Shown here: positions 39,640 to 50,759 of the stretch, piece by piece
How the letters are laid out: every line of letters starts with the position of its first letter
Position numbering within the stretch: the first letter of the stretch is position 1
Assembly: GCA_025558095.1 (NCBI GenBank)
Contig: JAIVFI010000015.1
Location: forward strand, 62,001-126,000
Length of the DNA: 64,000 nt
Reading direction: 5' to 3'
Source: Hyaloraphidium curvatum
Taxonomy: Eukaryota > Monoblepharomycota > Hyaloraphidiomycetes > Hyaloraphidiales > Hyaloraphidiaceae
Translations under genes and position numbers: made by a program
Notes under the pieces: model-generated
What the model was told of the DNA's origin: nothing
What the model saw: the letters and a program-made list of their open reading frames with translations, nothing else
The model's database searches: none

Positions 39640-41995
39640 TCAGGCGTCCCCGCCCCCGCAGCACGAGCACAGGCCGCCAAACAGCCCGCCCGACTTCTTC
39701 GGAACCGGCGTCGACCCGCCCCCGATGGCCGGCACCGCGTAGGCGCTCGACAGGCCGCCCTGCGAACCCCCCTGGGGCCTCGTCGAGCTGCCGGCGTCGT
39801 TGGCCGCGGAGCTGGTGCGCCCCGCACCGCCGACGGGCGAGTTGGACGGCGACACGCCGAGCAGGTTCGTGGGCCGGGTGTCGTCCGTGGGCGCGGGCGA
39901 GGCGCCGGTGGGGGAGGCGGCCTTGTCGATCTGCAGGGCGGCGGGCTGCTGCGGCGCCTCGGGAAGGGGCTTGGAGGCGGCGCCGGGCTGCACGGGGGAG
40001 CCGGAGGAGGCGGAGGGGACGTCGGCCGGGCGGCGCGGGCCGGTGCCGGATCCGCCGTCGGCCTGCGCGGCGAAGGAGCCCGAGTCGCCGCCGCCGGTGG
40101 CGCCGTAGCCGAGGGAGCCGTTGAGCACCTGCACCGAGGCCGTTGTCGAGTGCACGCCGTTGGCAGGGCCGAGGCTGACGTTGAGCGAGCGCTCCGGGGC
40201 CGGCGTCGGGGGTTGCCCGGGCGCGGCGGGGGCGCGCACGGCCTGCGGGGAGGGCGGCGCAAGGCCGGGGGTCGCCGAGCCCGTCGAGATCTGCTGCGAC
40301 GACGGCATCCGCGCCGCGGCAGCGAGCTTATCCGCTTCGGCCGAGGCCGTCGCGGCGGGCGCGGCAGCGGCAGCGGCGGCACCAGCGGCGGCGGCGGCAG
40401 GGGCCGCGCCTCCGGATGCGTCGATGGCCGCCTGCTGCTGCGCGACCACCTGCGCCTGCTGCTGCCTGATCCTCTCCCTTTCGCGCTCCCGCTCCCGTTC
40501 CTTCTCGCGCTCGACGCGCTGCTGCTCCATGACCTTCATCCAGTCGAACACGCCGTCGTCCTGCTCGCCGATCTTCTTGAGCACGTTGGACATGAGGTTG
40601 CGCAGGTAGTCGTAGTCGGGCGTGTCCTCGAACCCGAGCTTGCGCACGTACGTGAGGTAGATCCCAAACTCCTCTGTGGGTCAACATGCAGACGGTCAGC
40701 ACTGCTCGCGACGACCGGTGTGAGCTATGACCCACCGGGATACCCCTCCACGAGCTCGTAGATCTTGGTCGTCTGCTTCTTCTCCCCGATCTTTTCGTAC
40801 TTCTGCTTGTTTGTTGCGGCCTTGAGCCCCTGCCAGGGCAGGCCCCCGCGCAGGAAGTACATGAACACGTGCCCCAGCGCCTCGAGGTCGTCGCGCCGGC
40901 TCTGCTCCCTCCCCAGGTGGGTGTTGATACTCATGTACCGCGCCGTCCCCGAGAGCGATTTGCGCTCGCGGTAGGGTATGTGCTGCTTCGTCTTCGGGTC
41001 GCGGTACTGCTTGGCCATGCCAAAGTCGACGAGGTAGATCATGGACGCCGGGTGCGGGTGCTCCTTGCTGTGGTTCTGCAGGATCGAGTTGGGGTCCCGC
41101 GGCATGGAGCCATTGGTCAGGGTGGACCCGTTGGTGAGGGTCGAGTTGGCGCTGACGGACGAGGGCTGCGCCGCGGGGTTCTCGGCCAGGGCGGCGGCGA
41201 CCGCCGCGGCGTGCTGCGCGGCGGCGGCGGAGGAGTACTTGGGGAGGCGGCCGATGAGGAAGTTGTCGGGCTTGATGTCGCGGTAGATGAGGTTGCGGTC
41301 GTGGATGGTCTGCACGCGCGTAATCTGATGGGCGGCTGGTGAGCGACATGCCGCGTGCCGACAACCAAGAAACAGCCCACCATCTGCTTGGCGGCCATGC
41401 AGACGGTCTTGACCGAGAATTTCCTGTTGCACAGGTCGAACAGGTCCTCCATGCTGGGGCCGAGCAGGTCCAGCACCAGCACATTGTGCAGCCCCTCGGT
41501 GCCGTAGTAGTACACGTTGGGGATCCCGACTGCGGGCGGAGCGGGTCAGCGGGGCCGCGGCGGCGGACGCGGGGGACGCACCGCAGCCGGCCAGCAGCTT
41601 GTAGGTGCGGTACTCGTCGCGCAGCTGCGGCGCCTCCGACTTGCGCGGCTCGAACTTGATTGCCACGGGACCGTTGTTTAGTAGGTTGACTCCTAAAATG
41701 CGGATGGCCGGCAGAGTGTTTTTCAAAGAGCGGGGAGGGGGACGGGGGTGAGCGCGGCCCCCGCGGCAGCCCGGCGCCTCGCACCCTCGTAGATGATGCC
41801 GAACGAGCCCTCGCCGATCTTCTTCCCGACCTTGTAGTGCACGCCGACGACGTTGGGCCCCGCCGCGTGCGGCTTGGCCGGCTGCGCGACGACCACGCCG
41901 GGCAGCCCCGGGCCGACGGCCGGCGCGTCCGTCTTGGCGGTGCCCGCCGTGGCGGACAGCCCCGGCGCCGGCGGCGTGGGCGCGGGCGCGGCCAT
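39640..41995 (-). CDS. Casein kinase 1, YCK/gamma type, with catalytic-domain insert and cysteine tail
   Basis: Five exons: 41995-41785, 41692-41582, 41529-41381, 41324-40736 and 40673-39640; introns 92, 52, 56 and 62 nt; 697 residues. CK1 landmarks: [134 protein letters not shown]. Between DNFLIG and the DFG strand (about residues 183-252) sits an extra segment of roughly 60 residues rich in A, S, T, N. After the kinase come a repeated R-E stretch, a long low-complexity tail and a cysteine cluster CSCC six residues from the end, the likely palmitoylation site that anchors yeast Yck kinases to membranes. Confidence 0.92.
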
Positions 41996-42501
41996 GATGC
42001 TCAGGAGGAGGCCATTGGCGGGGGGCAGGGCGAAGCCGCGGCGGGCGGCCGAAGCATCACCCGACACCCGAGCCTGTGAAACACCCCGCACACGACGATC
42101 CTATCCATCGGGACAGGCGGACCGGAAACCGATCGCTCATCTAATCGGATGGATAAATCAGACTAGCTGAGGCTACATCGGGTCCCGCCAGGCCTTGCCG
42201 GCGCTCCTCGAGCATGTGGCCAACATCGCGACGCCTCCCACCCCTCTCGCACCCACAGATCGCGGCCAGACGCCCACATACTCTACCCACATGTGCCACT
42301 TTGGCCAACAAACAAGTTCCGGACCGGCGATCGCCCCGCCTGCGCGTCCGCCCCCATCCGGACCCTATCGCCCCGCCGATCGGGAACCGTCGGACCGCGC
42401 ATCACTTCCAACCCGGCCTTATTCTTGGCCCCCGGAACGCGCAGTTTCGGCAGGAACTTGGACATCGCGAACCTGCCCTCGAAGATGGGACCACGGCACG
42501 T
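41996..42501. other. Intergenic region
   Basis: 506 bp between the CK1 start and the RPLP1 stop, both minus strand. No coding sequence or RNA recognised. Confidence 0.4.
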
Positions 42502-43546
42502 CTAGTCAAACAGCCCAAAGCCCATGTCTCCCTCCTCCTCCTCCTCCTCCTCCTGCTTCTTCTTCTCCTCCTTCTTCCCGCCCTTCTTCTCCTCCGCCGC
42601 TGCCGGTGCAGCCTCGGCCGCGGCAGGTGCGCCGGATGCCGCGGGCGCGGGGCCGGATGCGGGCGCGCCGCCGACGGCGAAGAGGAGCGAGGCGATGTCC
42701 TTGCCTGCGAGAGCTGGAGGTGGAGGGTCAGCATGCGTTGACAGGAAGCGGAGGAACGGGCCGGGGTGGAGTACGGGTAGAGGGGGAAGGGCAGAGGTAC
42801 GGGAACAGGGATGCCGGCGATGCGATGCGGAGCGGCGGGCAGGATGGGCCCGCGGTTCCCATCCTGCCCTTCCTCATCCGCACCGCCATCCCGCCCCGTC
42901 CCCGGCCTTCAAGCCCCCTCAATCCCCTCCCCAACCCCGACCCGACCTCCGGTCGGCAAAACGCACCCTTGGCCATCAGCTTCGAGTAAATCGGCTCGAA
43001 CTCCTCGATCCCCGCCGCGTCGACGATCGCGTTGATCTTGTCGGGGGTGATCTCGGCGTCGGCATCCTGCAGGATCAGGGCGGCGTACTGGAGGGGGGAG
43101 CACGCAAGGTAACAGGGCACAGGGAGGAGGGCGGGGAGGGGGGAAGGGGGGAGCAAAGGCGGTCGAGGGGGAGCACGGTCATGGAACATAAGAGGAGAGG
43201 AGAGGGTGGACAGAAGGGAGGGAGGAGGAAGGGCGATTCCAGGGAAGGTGCGGAACGAGGAGGTCCCGCAGAGGAGGCAGCCCAAATATCCCGCAGCGAA
43301 CCCGATGGAAGCAGGCAGCGGAACCAGCACAGCCCAAATTCCAGTTCCATGGGGTCCAGGGAATTCCGGAGCGGTCCAGGGATGCCACCACCGCGTTATG
43401 TCCGACACGGAACCCGGTGCCCACGAACGAAACGGGAACCGTCAGCCCCCGCCCCCGCCTGCAGCCGCACGGCGTCAACGCACCACAGCCGCCTTGGTCG
43501 AGAGCGCCGCGGTATCGACCTCCTCCGAGTGGTGGTGGTGCACCAT
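42502..43546 (-). CDS. RPLP1: 60S acidic ribosomal protein P1
   Basis: Exons 43546-43484, 43087-42967 and 42704-42502; introns 396 and 262 nt, far longer than the local norm; 128 residues. Exons 2-3 are certain: YAALILQDADAEITPDKINA, the helical N-terminal domain, LMAKGKDIASLLFAVGG, an Ala/Pro/Gly hinge, a Lys/Glu run and the invariant stalk end GDMGFGLFD that binds elongation factors and is the target of ribosome-inactivating proteins. Exon 1 (starting MVHHHHSEEV, ending LSTKAAV) is the best in-phase start found and is less certain. Heterodimerises with P2 on uL10/P0. A GAG/GGA codon run encodes the acidic tail. Divergent from RPA135, 109 bp apart. Confidence 0.87.
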
Positions 43547-43655
43547 TGTTGCGGGTGGACGGTCCGAAAAGAACGCTGGGTTAGCGTGACCTAGTGGGCG
43601 GAAGCTGGCAACAACCAAACATCACCGGCCGGGAGACGACGGCCGGCAGCCGGCG
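43547..43655. promoter_or_regulatory. Bidirectional promoter, RPLP1 / RPA135
   Basis: 109 bp separate the two ATGs. It includes a GGCCGG...CCGGC inverted pair near the RPA135 start. No TATA box seen. The arrangement would couple a ribosomal stalk protein with RNA polymerase I. Confidence 0.5.
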
Positions 43656-46600
43656 ATGGCGACGCCGCTGGCCAAGAAGAAGCCGGGCGCGGCGGGCGGC
43701 AGCGCACCGGCCACCCGCCCCGCGACGCCCGCGGCCCAGGGGACCCCGCACGCCGCCCGCACCCCCCGCCGGCCTCCGCCCCCTCCCCGCGACGGCGGCT
43801 TCAACGCGCCCGGCTTTGTTTACACCGCCCGCTTCCCGCCCGACACGAAGGACCCCGCGCAGCTGCCGCCGGGATGGGCCAACCTCGCCGGCCTGGCGCG
43901 CCCGCACATCGACGGCTTCGACGCCCTGACCGAGATCAGGACGCCCCAAGGGAGGGGGGAGGGGCTGCTGGCGCTGGCGGTCAAGGACATTCCCACCGTG
44001 GCAGTGTTTGACGGCATCGGACGGGGGGCGAACCCGGATCCGGCCGCGGGGCTGGGGAACAAGCTCGAACGTGGGTGGCTCTCCCGATGGGGCCCCTCCT
44101 CTCGTTCTCCACAACCTGATCTCTTCTTCTCCTGCCCGCCTGCTTCTCTTTGCCCTCGCCGCCGTACAGTCCAAATCCAGGGCATCCAGCTCGGCTCGCC
44201 CGTGCACCCCCCCGCGGCGCGCGCCGCCAACCCCGCCGTCTACCCGGCCGAGTGCCGCGAGCGCGGCTCCTCGTACCGCGGCAGGCTCACGGTACGCGTG
44301 GCATGGCGCGTCAACGGCGGCTCATGGAACGCGGCGTGGAAGGAGGGCGGGATGATGCCGGTGATGGTCAAGGTGGGTCGTTCCTCCCCCCTCCCGCTCC
44401 ATGGTTCGCTCACCGCCGCCCCGCTTCAGTCCAACAAGTGCAATCTGCACCCCCTTCCCCCCTCCCAGCTCGTCGCGCGGGGAGAGGACCCCACCGACTT
44501 CGGCGGCTACTTCGTCGTCAACGGCATCGAGCGCCTCATCCGCCTCCTCGTCGTCCCGCGCCGCAACTACCCCACCGCCATCGTCCGCGGCGGCTTTGCG
44601 CGGCGCGGCGGGGGCTACACCGAATACGGCGTGCAAATGCGCTGCGTGCGACCCGACGAGACCTCGCAGACCGTCACGCTGCACTACCTCTCCACGGGGG
44701 AGCTCAACTTCCGCTTTTCGTTCAGGAAGCAGGAGTACATCGTGCCCCTGGTCATGCTCCTGAGATGCATCGGGTTCGGCCCCGAGGACACCGCCGGCGA
44801 GGTCTCGGACCGCGAGCTCTTCGCCAGGCTCTGCGGGCCCGAGGGCCAGTCCGACACGTGGCTCACGGACCGGATCGAGCTCCTCCTGCGCGGCTTCAAC
44901 GCGCGCTTCCCCTCCCTGCGCACCAGGAAGGCGTGCATGGAGTACCTGGGGAGCAGGTTCCACGTGATGCTGGACTCGCCCGAGGACTGGACCGACGAAC
45001 AGGTGGCGCGGGAGCTTGTGCGGAGGGTGGTGTGCGTGCACGTGGGGTGGGAGGGCAAGGGGGACGTGCTCATGTGAGTTCGCTCTTCCGCCTGGGAAGG
45101 CATCGGAGGTGGAAGTCGGGCTAACAACGATCCGCAGAGCAATGGCGCAGAAGCTCTACTCCCTCGTCCGGGGCGCCTGCTCGCCCGACAACCCCGACAG
45201 CCCCGCGCACCACGAGCTCCTCCTCGGCGGACACCTCGTCGCGGCCATCGTCAAGGAGAAGCTCGGGGACTACCTTGCAGGGGTCAAGGCGCAGATCAGG
45301 CAGGATCTGAGGAGGAATCCCGCCGGGGTCAACTTCTCGGACGCCAAGTACCTGGCCAAGGCGATGGGCAAGGTCAACATGGACGTGGGGAAGAAGATCG
45401 AGTATTTCTTGGCGACGGGCAACGTGGTCTCGGGGACGGGGCTGGATCTGAGCCAGGTGGGCGTTGGAAGTCGGCCGGGAGCAAACCGTTTGCTCACACT
45501 CCACGCTTTCTCCTTCCCCACAGGTCTCGGGCTACACCATCGTCGCCGAAAAGCTCAACCACCTCCGCTACCTCAGCCACTTCCGCTCCGTGCACCGCGG
45601 CGCCTTCTTCGCCGAGCTCAAGACCACCACGGTCCGGAAGCTTCTCCCCGAGGCCTGGGGCTTCCTGTGCCCCGTGCACACGCCCGACGGCGCACCGTGC
45701 GGGCTGCTGAACCACCTGACGGCCAGCTGCATCGTGAGCGGGAGCGCGGAGAGGGGCGGTGGGGGGGTGGTGGAGGCGGTGAGGGAGTGCGGGGTGGGGG
45801 GGGTGCCGCTGGTCGCGAGGGAGAAGAGCGGGGCGGGTCCTGCGGGTACTGCGGGTGACGGTTCCTCTTCGTCTTCTTCCTCCTCGTCTTCCTCTTCATC
45901 TTCCTCTTCGGACTCTAGCTCGGATTCGGATTCGGAATCTGGCTCGTCGTCGGACGCTGAGGCATCTTCGGGGAAGCAGCCCAACGGCGCCGGCAAGCGC
46001 AAGCGCGGCGACGCCACGGCCTCTGCCACGGACAAAGCCGATGTGCCTCCGCTCCCCAAGGCCGAGGACGCGGCCATGTGGGACCGGACGGTGACGGTGC
46101 AGCTCGACGGCCGCGTGATCGGGTGGTGCTCGGCGCGGACGGCGGCCAAGTGTGCGGGCCAGCTGCGCGAGTGGAAGCTCGCCGGCCGCAAGGGGATCCC
46201 CGCGGACCTCGAGATCGCCATGGTGCCGCCGTCCAAGGGCGGCGCGGCGCCCGGGCTCTTCCTCTTCTCGGGCCCGTGCCGGTTCGTCCGCCCCGTGCGG
46301 CACCTGGCCACGGGCGCCACGGACCACATCGGCTCGCTGGAGCAGGTCTACATGGACATCGCCTGCCTCCCCGGCGACGTGGTCCCGGGCGTCTCCACGC
46401 ACATCGAGATCGCCCCGACCAACGTGCTCTCGGTCGTCGCCAACCTCACCCCCTTTTCGGACTTCAACCAGTCCCCGCGCAACATGTACCAGTGCCAGAT
46501 GGGCAAGCAGACCATGGGCACGCCCGCGCTCGCGCTCCAGCGGCGGACGGACAACAAGATGTACCGGCTGCAGACGGGCCAGACCCCCATCGTCAGGCCG

Positions 46601-47991
46601 CGCAAGCACGCCGAGTTCGACATGGACTCGTACCCCAACGGCGCCAACGCCGTCGTGGCCGTCATCTCGTACACGGGCTACGACATGGAGGACGCGATGA
46701 TCATCAGCAAGTCGGCCCACGAGCGCGGGTTCGGGTACGGCTCTATCTACAAGCACGAGTGGGTGGATCTGGCCGAGAAGCGCCGGTCCGGGGAGCCCGT
46801 TTGCCACTTTTTCGGGCTCCGTTCGCGCAACGGCCGGGCGATGCTCACGCCGGCGCAGGAGGAAAAGGCCAAGGAGTTCCTGGACGACGACGGGCTGCCG
46901 CGGATCGGGGTGCTGCTGCGGGACGGCGACCCGCTGTACGCCTACGTGGACGAGGCCCTGGGCACGTGCAAGGTGATGAAGTACAAGTCGCTCGAGGACG
47001 CGTACGTGGACGAGGTGCGGCTCGTGGGGTCGGATGCGGGGGACCAGCCGCTGCAGAAGATCGGGATCAAGTTCCGGATCCCGCGGCCGCCCGTCATCGG
47101 GGACAAGTTCTCGTCGCGGCACGGGCAGAAAGGCGTGTGCTCGCAGAAGTGGCCGGCCATCGACATGCCCTTTTCGGAATCGGGCATCGTGCCCGACGTC
47201 ATCATCAACCCGCACGCCTTTCCGTCGCGCATGACCATCGGCATGTTCGTCGAGTCGCTGGCGGGCAAGTCGGGGGCCATCTACGGGGTGCCGCAGGACG
47301 CGACGCCGTTCGAGTACGGCGAGGCGGTCAGCGAGCAGAGCGCCGCGGACTGGTTCGGCGAGGAGCTCGTGGCGTCGGGGTACAACTACCACGGCAACGA
47401 GCCCATGTACTCGGGCATCACGGGCAAGGAGTTTGCGGCGGACATCTATATCGGGGTAAGCGGGGAAGGGCGTCGATCACTTGAGTGACGGTGTTGACGA
47501 CTTCACTGCCTACAGGTCGTCTACTACCAGCGTCTGCGGCACATGGTGTCGGACAAGTACCAGGTCCGCACGACGGGCCCGGTGCACAACCTCACCATGC
47601 AGCCCGTGAAGGGCCGCAAGCGGGCCGGCGGCATCCGTTTCGGGGAGATGGAAAGGGATTCACTGCTCGCGCACGGCGTCAGCTTCCTGCTGCAGGACCG
47701 ACTGATGAACTGCTCGGACTACTTCCAGGTGCGTCGATGCCCGAATCGGTTTCGGTCTCTTTCTAATCCCTCCCGGCCTCGCAGAGCTACGTGTGCAAGT
47801 TCTGCGGCTCCATCCTCTCGCCGACGGCGCAGCCGTCCAACGCGCTCGTCTCGTCGCGGCGGGAAAAGGTCACCTGCCTAACCTGCGACTCGGGCAAGCA
47901 CATCGACGTCATCCCGATACCCTACGTTTTCCGGTACCTCAGCGCGGAGCTGATGGCCATGGGCATCAAGATGCGGCTGGAGATTCGGTGA
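43656..47991 (+). CDS. RPA135: DNA-directed RNA polymerase I second-largest subunit
   Basis: Seven exons: 43656-44070, 44170-44372, 44430-45073, 45138-45456, 45524-47455, 47516-47728 and 47785-47991; introns 56-99 nt; 1310 residues (yeast 1203). Beta-subunit landmarks in order: lobe and fork regions ([20 protein letters not shown]), [20 protein letters not shown] with [17 protein letters not shown], the hybrid-binding core [59 protein letters not shown], and FRIP. The C-terminus has the zinc site C-x2-C...C-x2-C (CKFCGS, CLTCDS) characteristic of RPA135. Transcribes rDNA in the nucleolus. An acidic poly-Ser insert followed by KRKRGD (about residues 639-690) is extra relative to yeast. Confidence 0.95.
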
Positions 47992-48108
47992 TACCAGTTG
48001 CTAGTAGTGAAGGAGGCAAGAGAGATTCGGGGCGGGAATTGATCGCGTTCCGCGAGACTGCTCGAATCCAGTCCGCACCGCCGGCGACAACCTACGCGTT
48101 CAACGGCC

Positions 48109-48780
48109 ATGGTAGCAGAGGCCGATGTCTCCGGCTTCTTTTCTCTGCCGGAGGAGCTGCGGACCGACATCCTGGCGCGTCTCGGGGGCAGTGACCTTGC
48201 GACTTTCGCGTCCGCGTCGCGGCTCGCCTTCCTGGCCTGCATTCCAGCCTTGTCCGCCCGGACCGTGCACGACCGGAACTTTCGCACCATTCGGACGCTC
48301 AGGCTGCACCGGAGAGCCGGAGAACGTGCCCAATTGTACCGGGAAGCTCTGACTGTGCCGGTTCGACTTCATCTCGCAGGGACGGATCAATTGGGCCGGC
48401 GCACCCGGGAGCGGACAGCCCGAAAACGATCCCTTCGAATGCATGTCTCTTTTCCTGGAGGCGTTCCTGGACTTCTACAGCATCAGGAGGCTCCGCTTCC
48501 GTGGATTCATGGCAGAGGAATCCCCCATGCCTTTCCCCGGCCTGCTAAAGACCTTGGCCGCCAAAGGTGCCGGCAGCGACGTCGTGTTCCTCAAGCTCGC
48601 CCATATGGATCTTTCGGAAACCTTCCTGGAGGAGCGCAACTGGGAACCAGGCCTTGGCCCGGATCCGCGATGCTTCGGACGGCTGCTCGCGGAAGCCTGC
48701 CCCCGTTTGGAGGTCCTGAGCGTGCAGGAAACGTTGGCGGAAGCCGGACGGCGGTCGGGACCCGGGATACGAGCTCCGTG
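48109..48780 (+). CDS. F-box-like / leucine-rich protein, 3' end unresolved
   Basis: ATG at 48109. The first 50 residues (FFSLPEELRTDILARLGGSD...) fit an F-box, which would bind Skp1 in an SCF ubiquitin ligase. A 64-nt intron (48355-48418) joins exon 1 to a second exon with leucine-rich-like text (FYSIRRLRFRGF, DVVFLKLAHMDLS, CPRLEVLSVQE). A strong intron follows at 48778-48827 (GTGAGT...TTGCAG), but neither splice phase gives a clearly correct third exon; the frame ending at 48921 (EVTSSIPEYARCGVHNY) looks right but is one base out. So the C-terminus is uncertain or frameshifted. Confidence 0.5.
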
Positions 48781-48951
48781 AGTCTGCCGCGATCGACCCA
48801 CCGCCTTTCTGACTCGCGTTCTTGCAGTCTGGGGGGCGAAACTCCGAGGGGACTGCACCACCAATGTCGAAGTGACGAGCTCGATACCCGAGTATGCTCG
48901 TTGCGGCGTCCACAACTACTAGAGCTGTTTCGAAACCGGCGTGCCGTCCCG

Positions 48952-49503
48952 CTACAGCTCCATCTCGTCCCCCGCCTGCGCGGCCTCCGCGGCCTTCTTC
49001 CCCTCTTCCAGCAACCTCTTCACCGCCGCCTCGTCGGGCTCCACCGCCACTATCCGTATCCGCGACGTGCCCTCCTTGACCTCGACGGTAACGGTCGCTC
49101 CGAACCCCTTGGGGAAGACCTCCTCCGTCCCCGGCGTCCGTATCTTCACCGTGCAGAACGCCGAAAAGAGCGACTCCTGCTCCACTTCCTCGTCGTCGTC
49201 CGGCGCCGTGAGGACGGCCTCCTTGTGGCAGAGCGTCGCCCGGAGGTGCTCTTGACGCGCCTTCCCGTGAGCCCCTCCCCACGCTGACAAAGCATACGAC
49301 CCACCCTCGATCTCCGCGTGCCCCTTGTACACCTTCCTCTTCCCTGCGTCCGGCCCGCGCTCGATGCGCGACTCCCACGAGACGGGGACGAATCGGTCGT
49401 CGGCGAGTAGCGAGAGCACGCGTTCCAGGTCGTGCGAAGCGAGCGCCGAGCACAGTCGGATAAGCAAGGGCGGAAGATCGATCGTCTGATGAGCTGCGGA
49501 CAT
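48952..49503 (-). CDS. Protein of unknown function, possibly NTF2-like
   Basis: 183 residues, single exon, ATG at 49503. The opening helix ALASHDLERVLSLLADDRFV followed by W-containing strands is the style of NTF2/SnoaL-like folds, but I cannot confirm the family. The second half has an acidic patch (DDDEEVEQE) and a regular strand-loop pattern (GFGATVTVEVKEGTSRIRIV), then a Lys/Ala helix. Divergent from the cystathionine beta-lyase gene across 101 bp containing one ACGCGT (49575-49580). Confidence 0.65.
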   Translation of the reverse strand: MSAAHQTIDLPPLLIRLCSALASHDLERVLSLLADDRFVPVSWESRIERGPDAGKRKVYKGHAEIEGGSYALSAWGGAHGKARQEHLRATLCHKEAVLTAPDDDEEVEQESLFSAFCTVKIRTPGTEEVFPKGFGATVTVEVKEGTSRIRIVAVEPDEAAVKRLLEEGKKAAEAAQAGDEMEL

Positions 49504-49604
49504 GGCGAGCGGGACCAGGAGGGGTGATCAGGTTCGGTGTTTGGACGCGCGTCGATCGCGCATAGTCGCGTCCGACGCGTCAACTCCTCTTCTGCATATC
49601 CGCG

Positions 49605-50759
49605 ATGGAACCCGCCACGCAGCTCATCGTTGGTGGAAGATCACCCTTCGCGTCCGTGGCGACGGTGAACCCGCCCGTCTTCCGGGGTTCGACCGTCGTC
49701 CTCGACACGTATGAAGAGCTTCGGAAGGCAGCGGCGGGCACGTACGATGGCGTCTCGTACGGCACCGAGCGGTTCCCGGCACAAAGAATGCTCGAGGACG
49801 CGATGCGCGGGCTGGAGGGTGCGGCGCTCACGCGTGCCTTCCCGTCGGGCATCGCTGCCATCCAGCACGCGCTCATGGCCTTCACCAAGGCCGGCGACCA
49901 CGTCGTGCTGTGCGACAACGCGTACTCGCCCGGCCGGTCATTTGCCCGCTCAATACTCTCCAAGTTCGGGATCGAGGTCGGCTCCTGCCCGTCCGCCGTC
50001 GGCGCGGACCTGGTCGAGTACTTGAAGCCCAACACGGTGCTCGTGCTGCTCGAGTCGCCCGGATCCAACACGTTCGAGATTCAGGACTTGCGAGCAGTGG
50101 CGGCGGTGTGCCGGGACCGCGGGATAGTCTCCATTCTGGACAACACTTGGGCCACGCCTTTCTACCTGGACGCCTTTGGCCTCGGGCTGGACGCGACAAT
50201 CCATTCGGTCACCAAGTACATTTCTGGACACTCGGACGTCCTGCTTGGCACCGTCTCGGTCGGGCCGAGGCTGGCGCCGATCCTTGACGACTACTACAAA
50301 ACCTGCGAGCTTTTCGCGCCGTTCGAGGACTGCCACCTTGCCCTGCGCGGGCTGCGGACACTGCAGGTGCGCCTGAAGCAGCACGAAAGCTCGGCGCTCG
50401 AGATCGCGCGCTGGCTCGAGGGGGTGGACCTCGTGGGAGAGGTGATCCACCCTGCGCTGCCAGCGCATCCCCAGCACGAGCTCTGGAAGCGCGACTTTAC
50501 CGGGTCCTCAGGCCTATTTGCCTTCACGTTCAAAGCGGATCACCCGGACGAAAGGATCGCCGCCTTCATGGAATCCCTGCGGCTGTTCCGGATGGGGTTC
50601 AGCTGGGGCGGCTTCCAGAGCCTCGTCACGGCGGGCAGGTACCGCCGGGAGCACGGATCGCAGTACGAGGGCCGCACTGTAGTCCGGCTGAGCGTGGGGC
50701 TCGAGGATCCGCGGGACCTGACGCGGGATCTGGAGCAGGCGATGGCGAACCTGCGGTGA
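49605..50759 (+). CDS. Cystathionine beta-lyase (MetC-type), PLP-dependent
   Basis: Intronless, 384 residues. Cys/Met-metabolism PLP enzyme: NPPVFRGSTVVLDTYEEL opening, YGTERFPAQRMLEDAMRGLE, SGIAAIQHALMAF, the cofactor-contacting VLLESPGSNTFEIQDL and LDNTWATPFY, and the Schiff-base lysine in SVTKYISGHSDVLLG. The TERFP-type N-terminus and the GFSWGGFQSLV end are typical of bacterial MetC-like beta-lyases rather than the CGS/CGL of fungi. Cleaves cystathionine to homocysteine in methionine synthesis. Intronless state and bacterial flavour suggest transfer or organelle ancestry. Confidence 0.9.
   Translation: MEPATQLIVGGRSPFASVATVNPPVFRGSTVVLDTYEELRKAAAGTYDGVSYGTERFPAQRMLEDAMRGLEGAALTRAFPSGIAAIQHALMAFTKAGDHVVLCDNAYSPGRSFARSILSKFGIEVGSCPSAVGADLVEYLKPNTVLVLLESPGSNTFEIQDLRAVAAVCRDRGIVSILDNTWATPFYLDAFGLGLDATIHSVTKYISGHSDVLLGTVSVGPRLAPILDDYYKTCELFAPFEDCHLALRGLRTLQVRLKQHESSALEIARWLEGVDLVGEVIHPALPAHPQHELWKRDFTGSSGLFAFTFKADHPDERIAAFMESLRLFRMGFSWGGFQSLVTAGRYRREHGSQYEGRTVVRLSVGLEDPRDLTRDLEQAMANLR

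Noticed and set aside
42520-42610. CTC/TCC simple repeat
   Set aside because: It is the reverse complement of the GAG/AAG codons for the acidic stalk tail of RPLP1, not an independent repeat.
45896-47484. Long open frames on both strands across RPA135
   Set aside because: They are shadows of the polymerase subunit: no domain text, and RPA135 itself is unmistakable.
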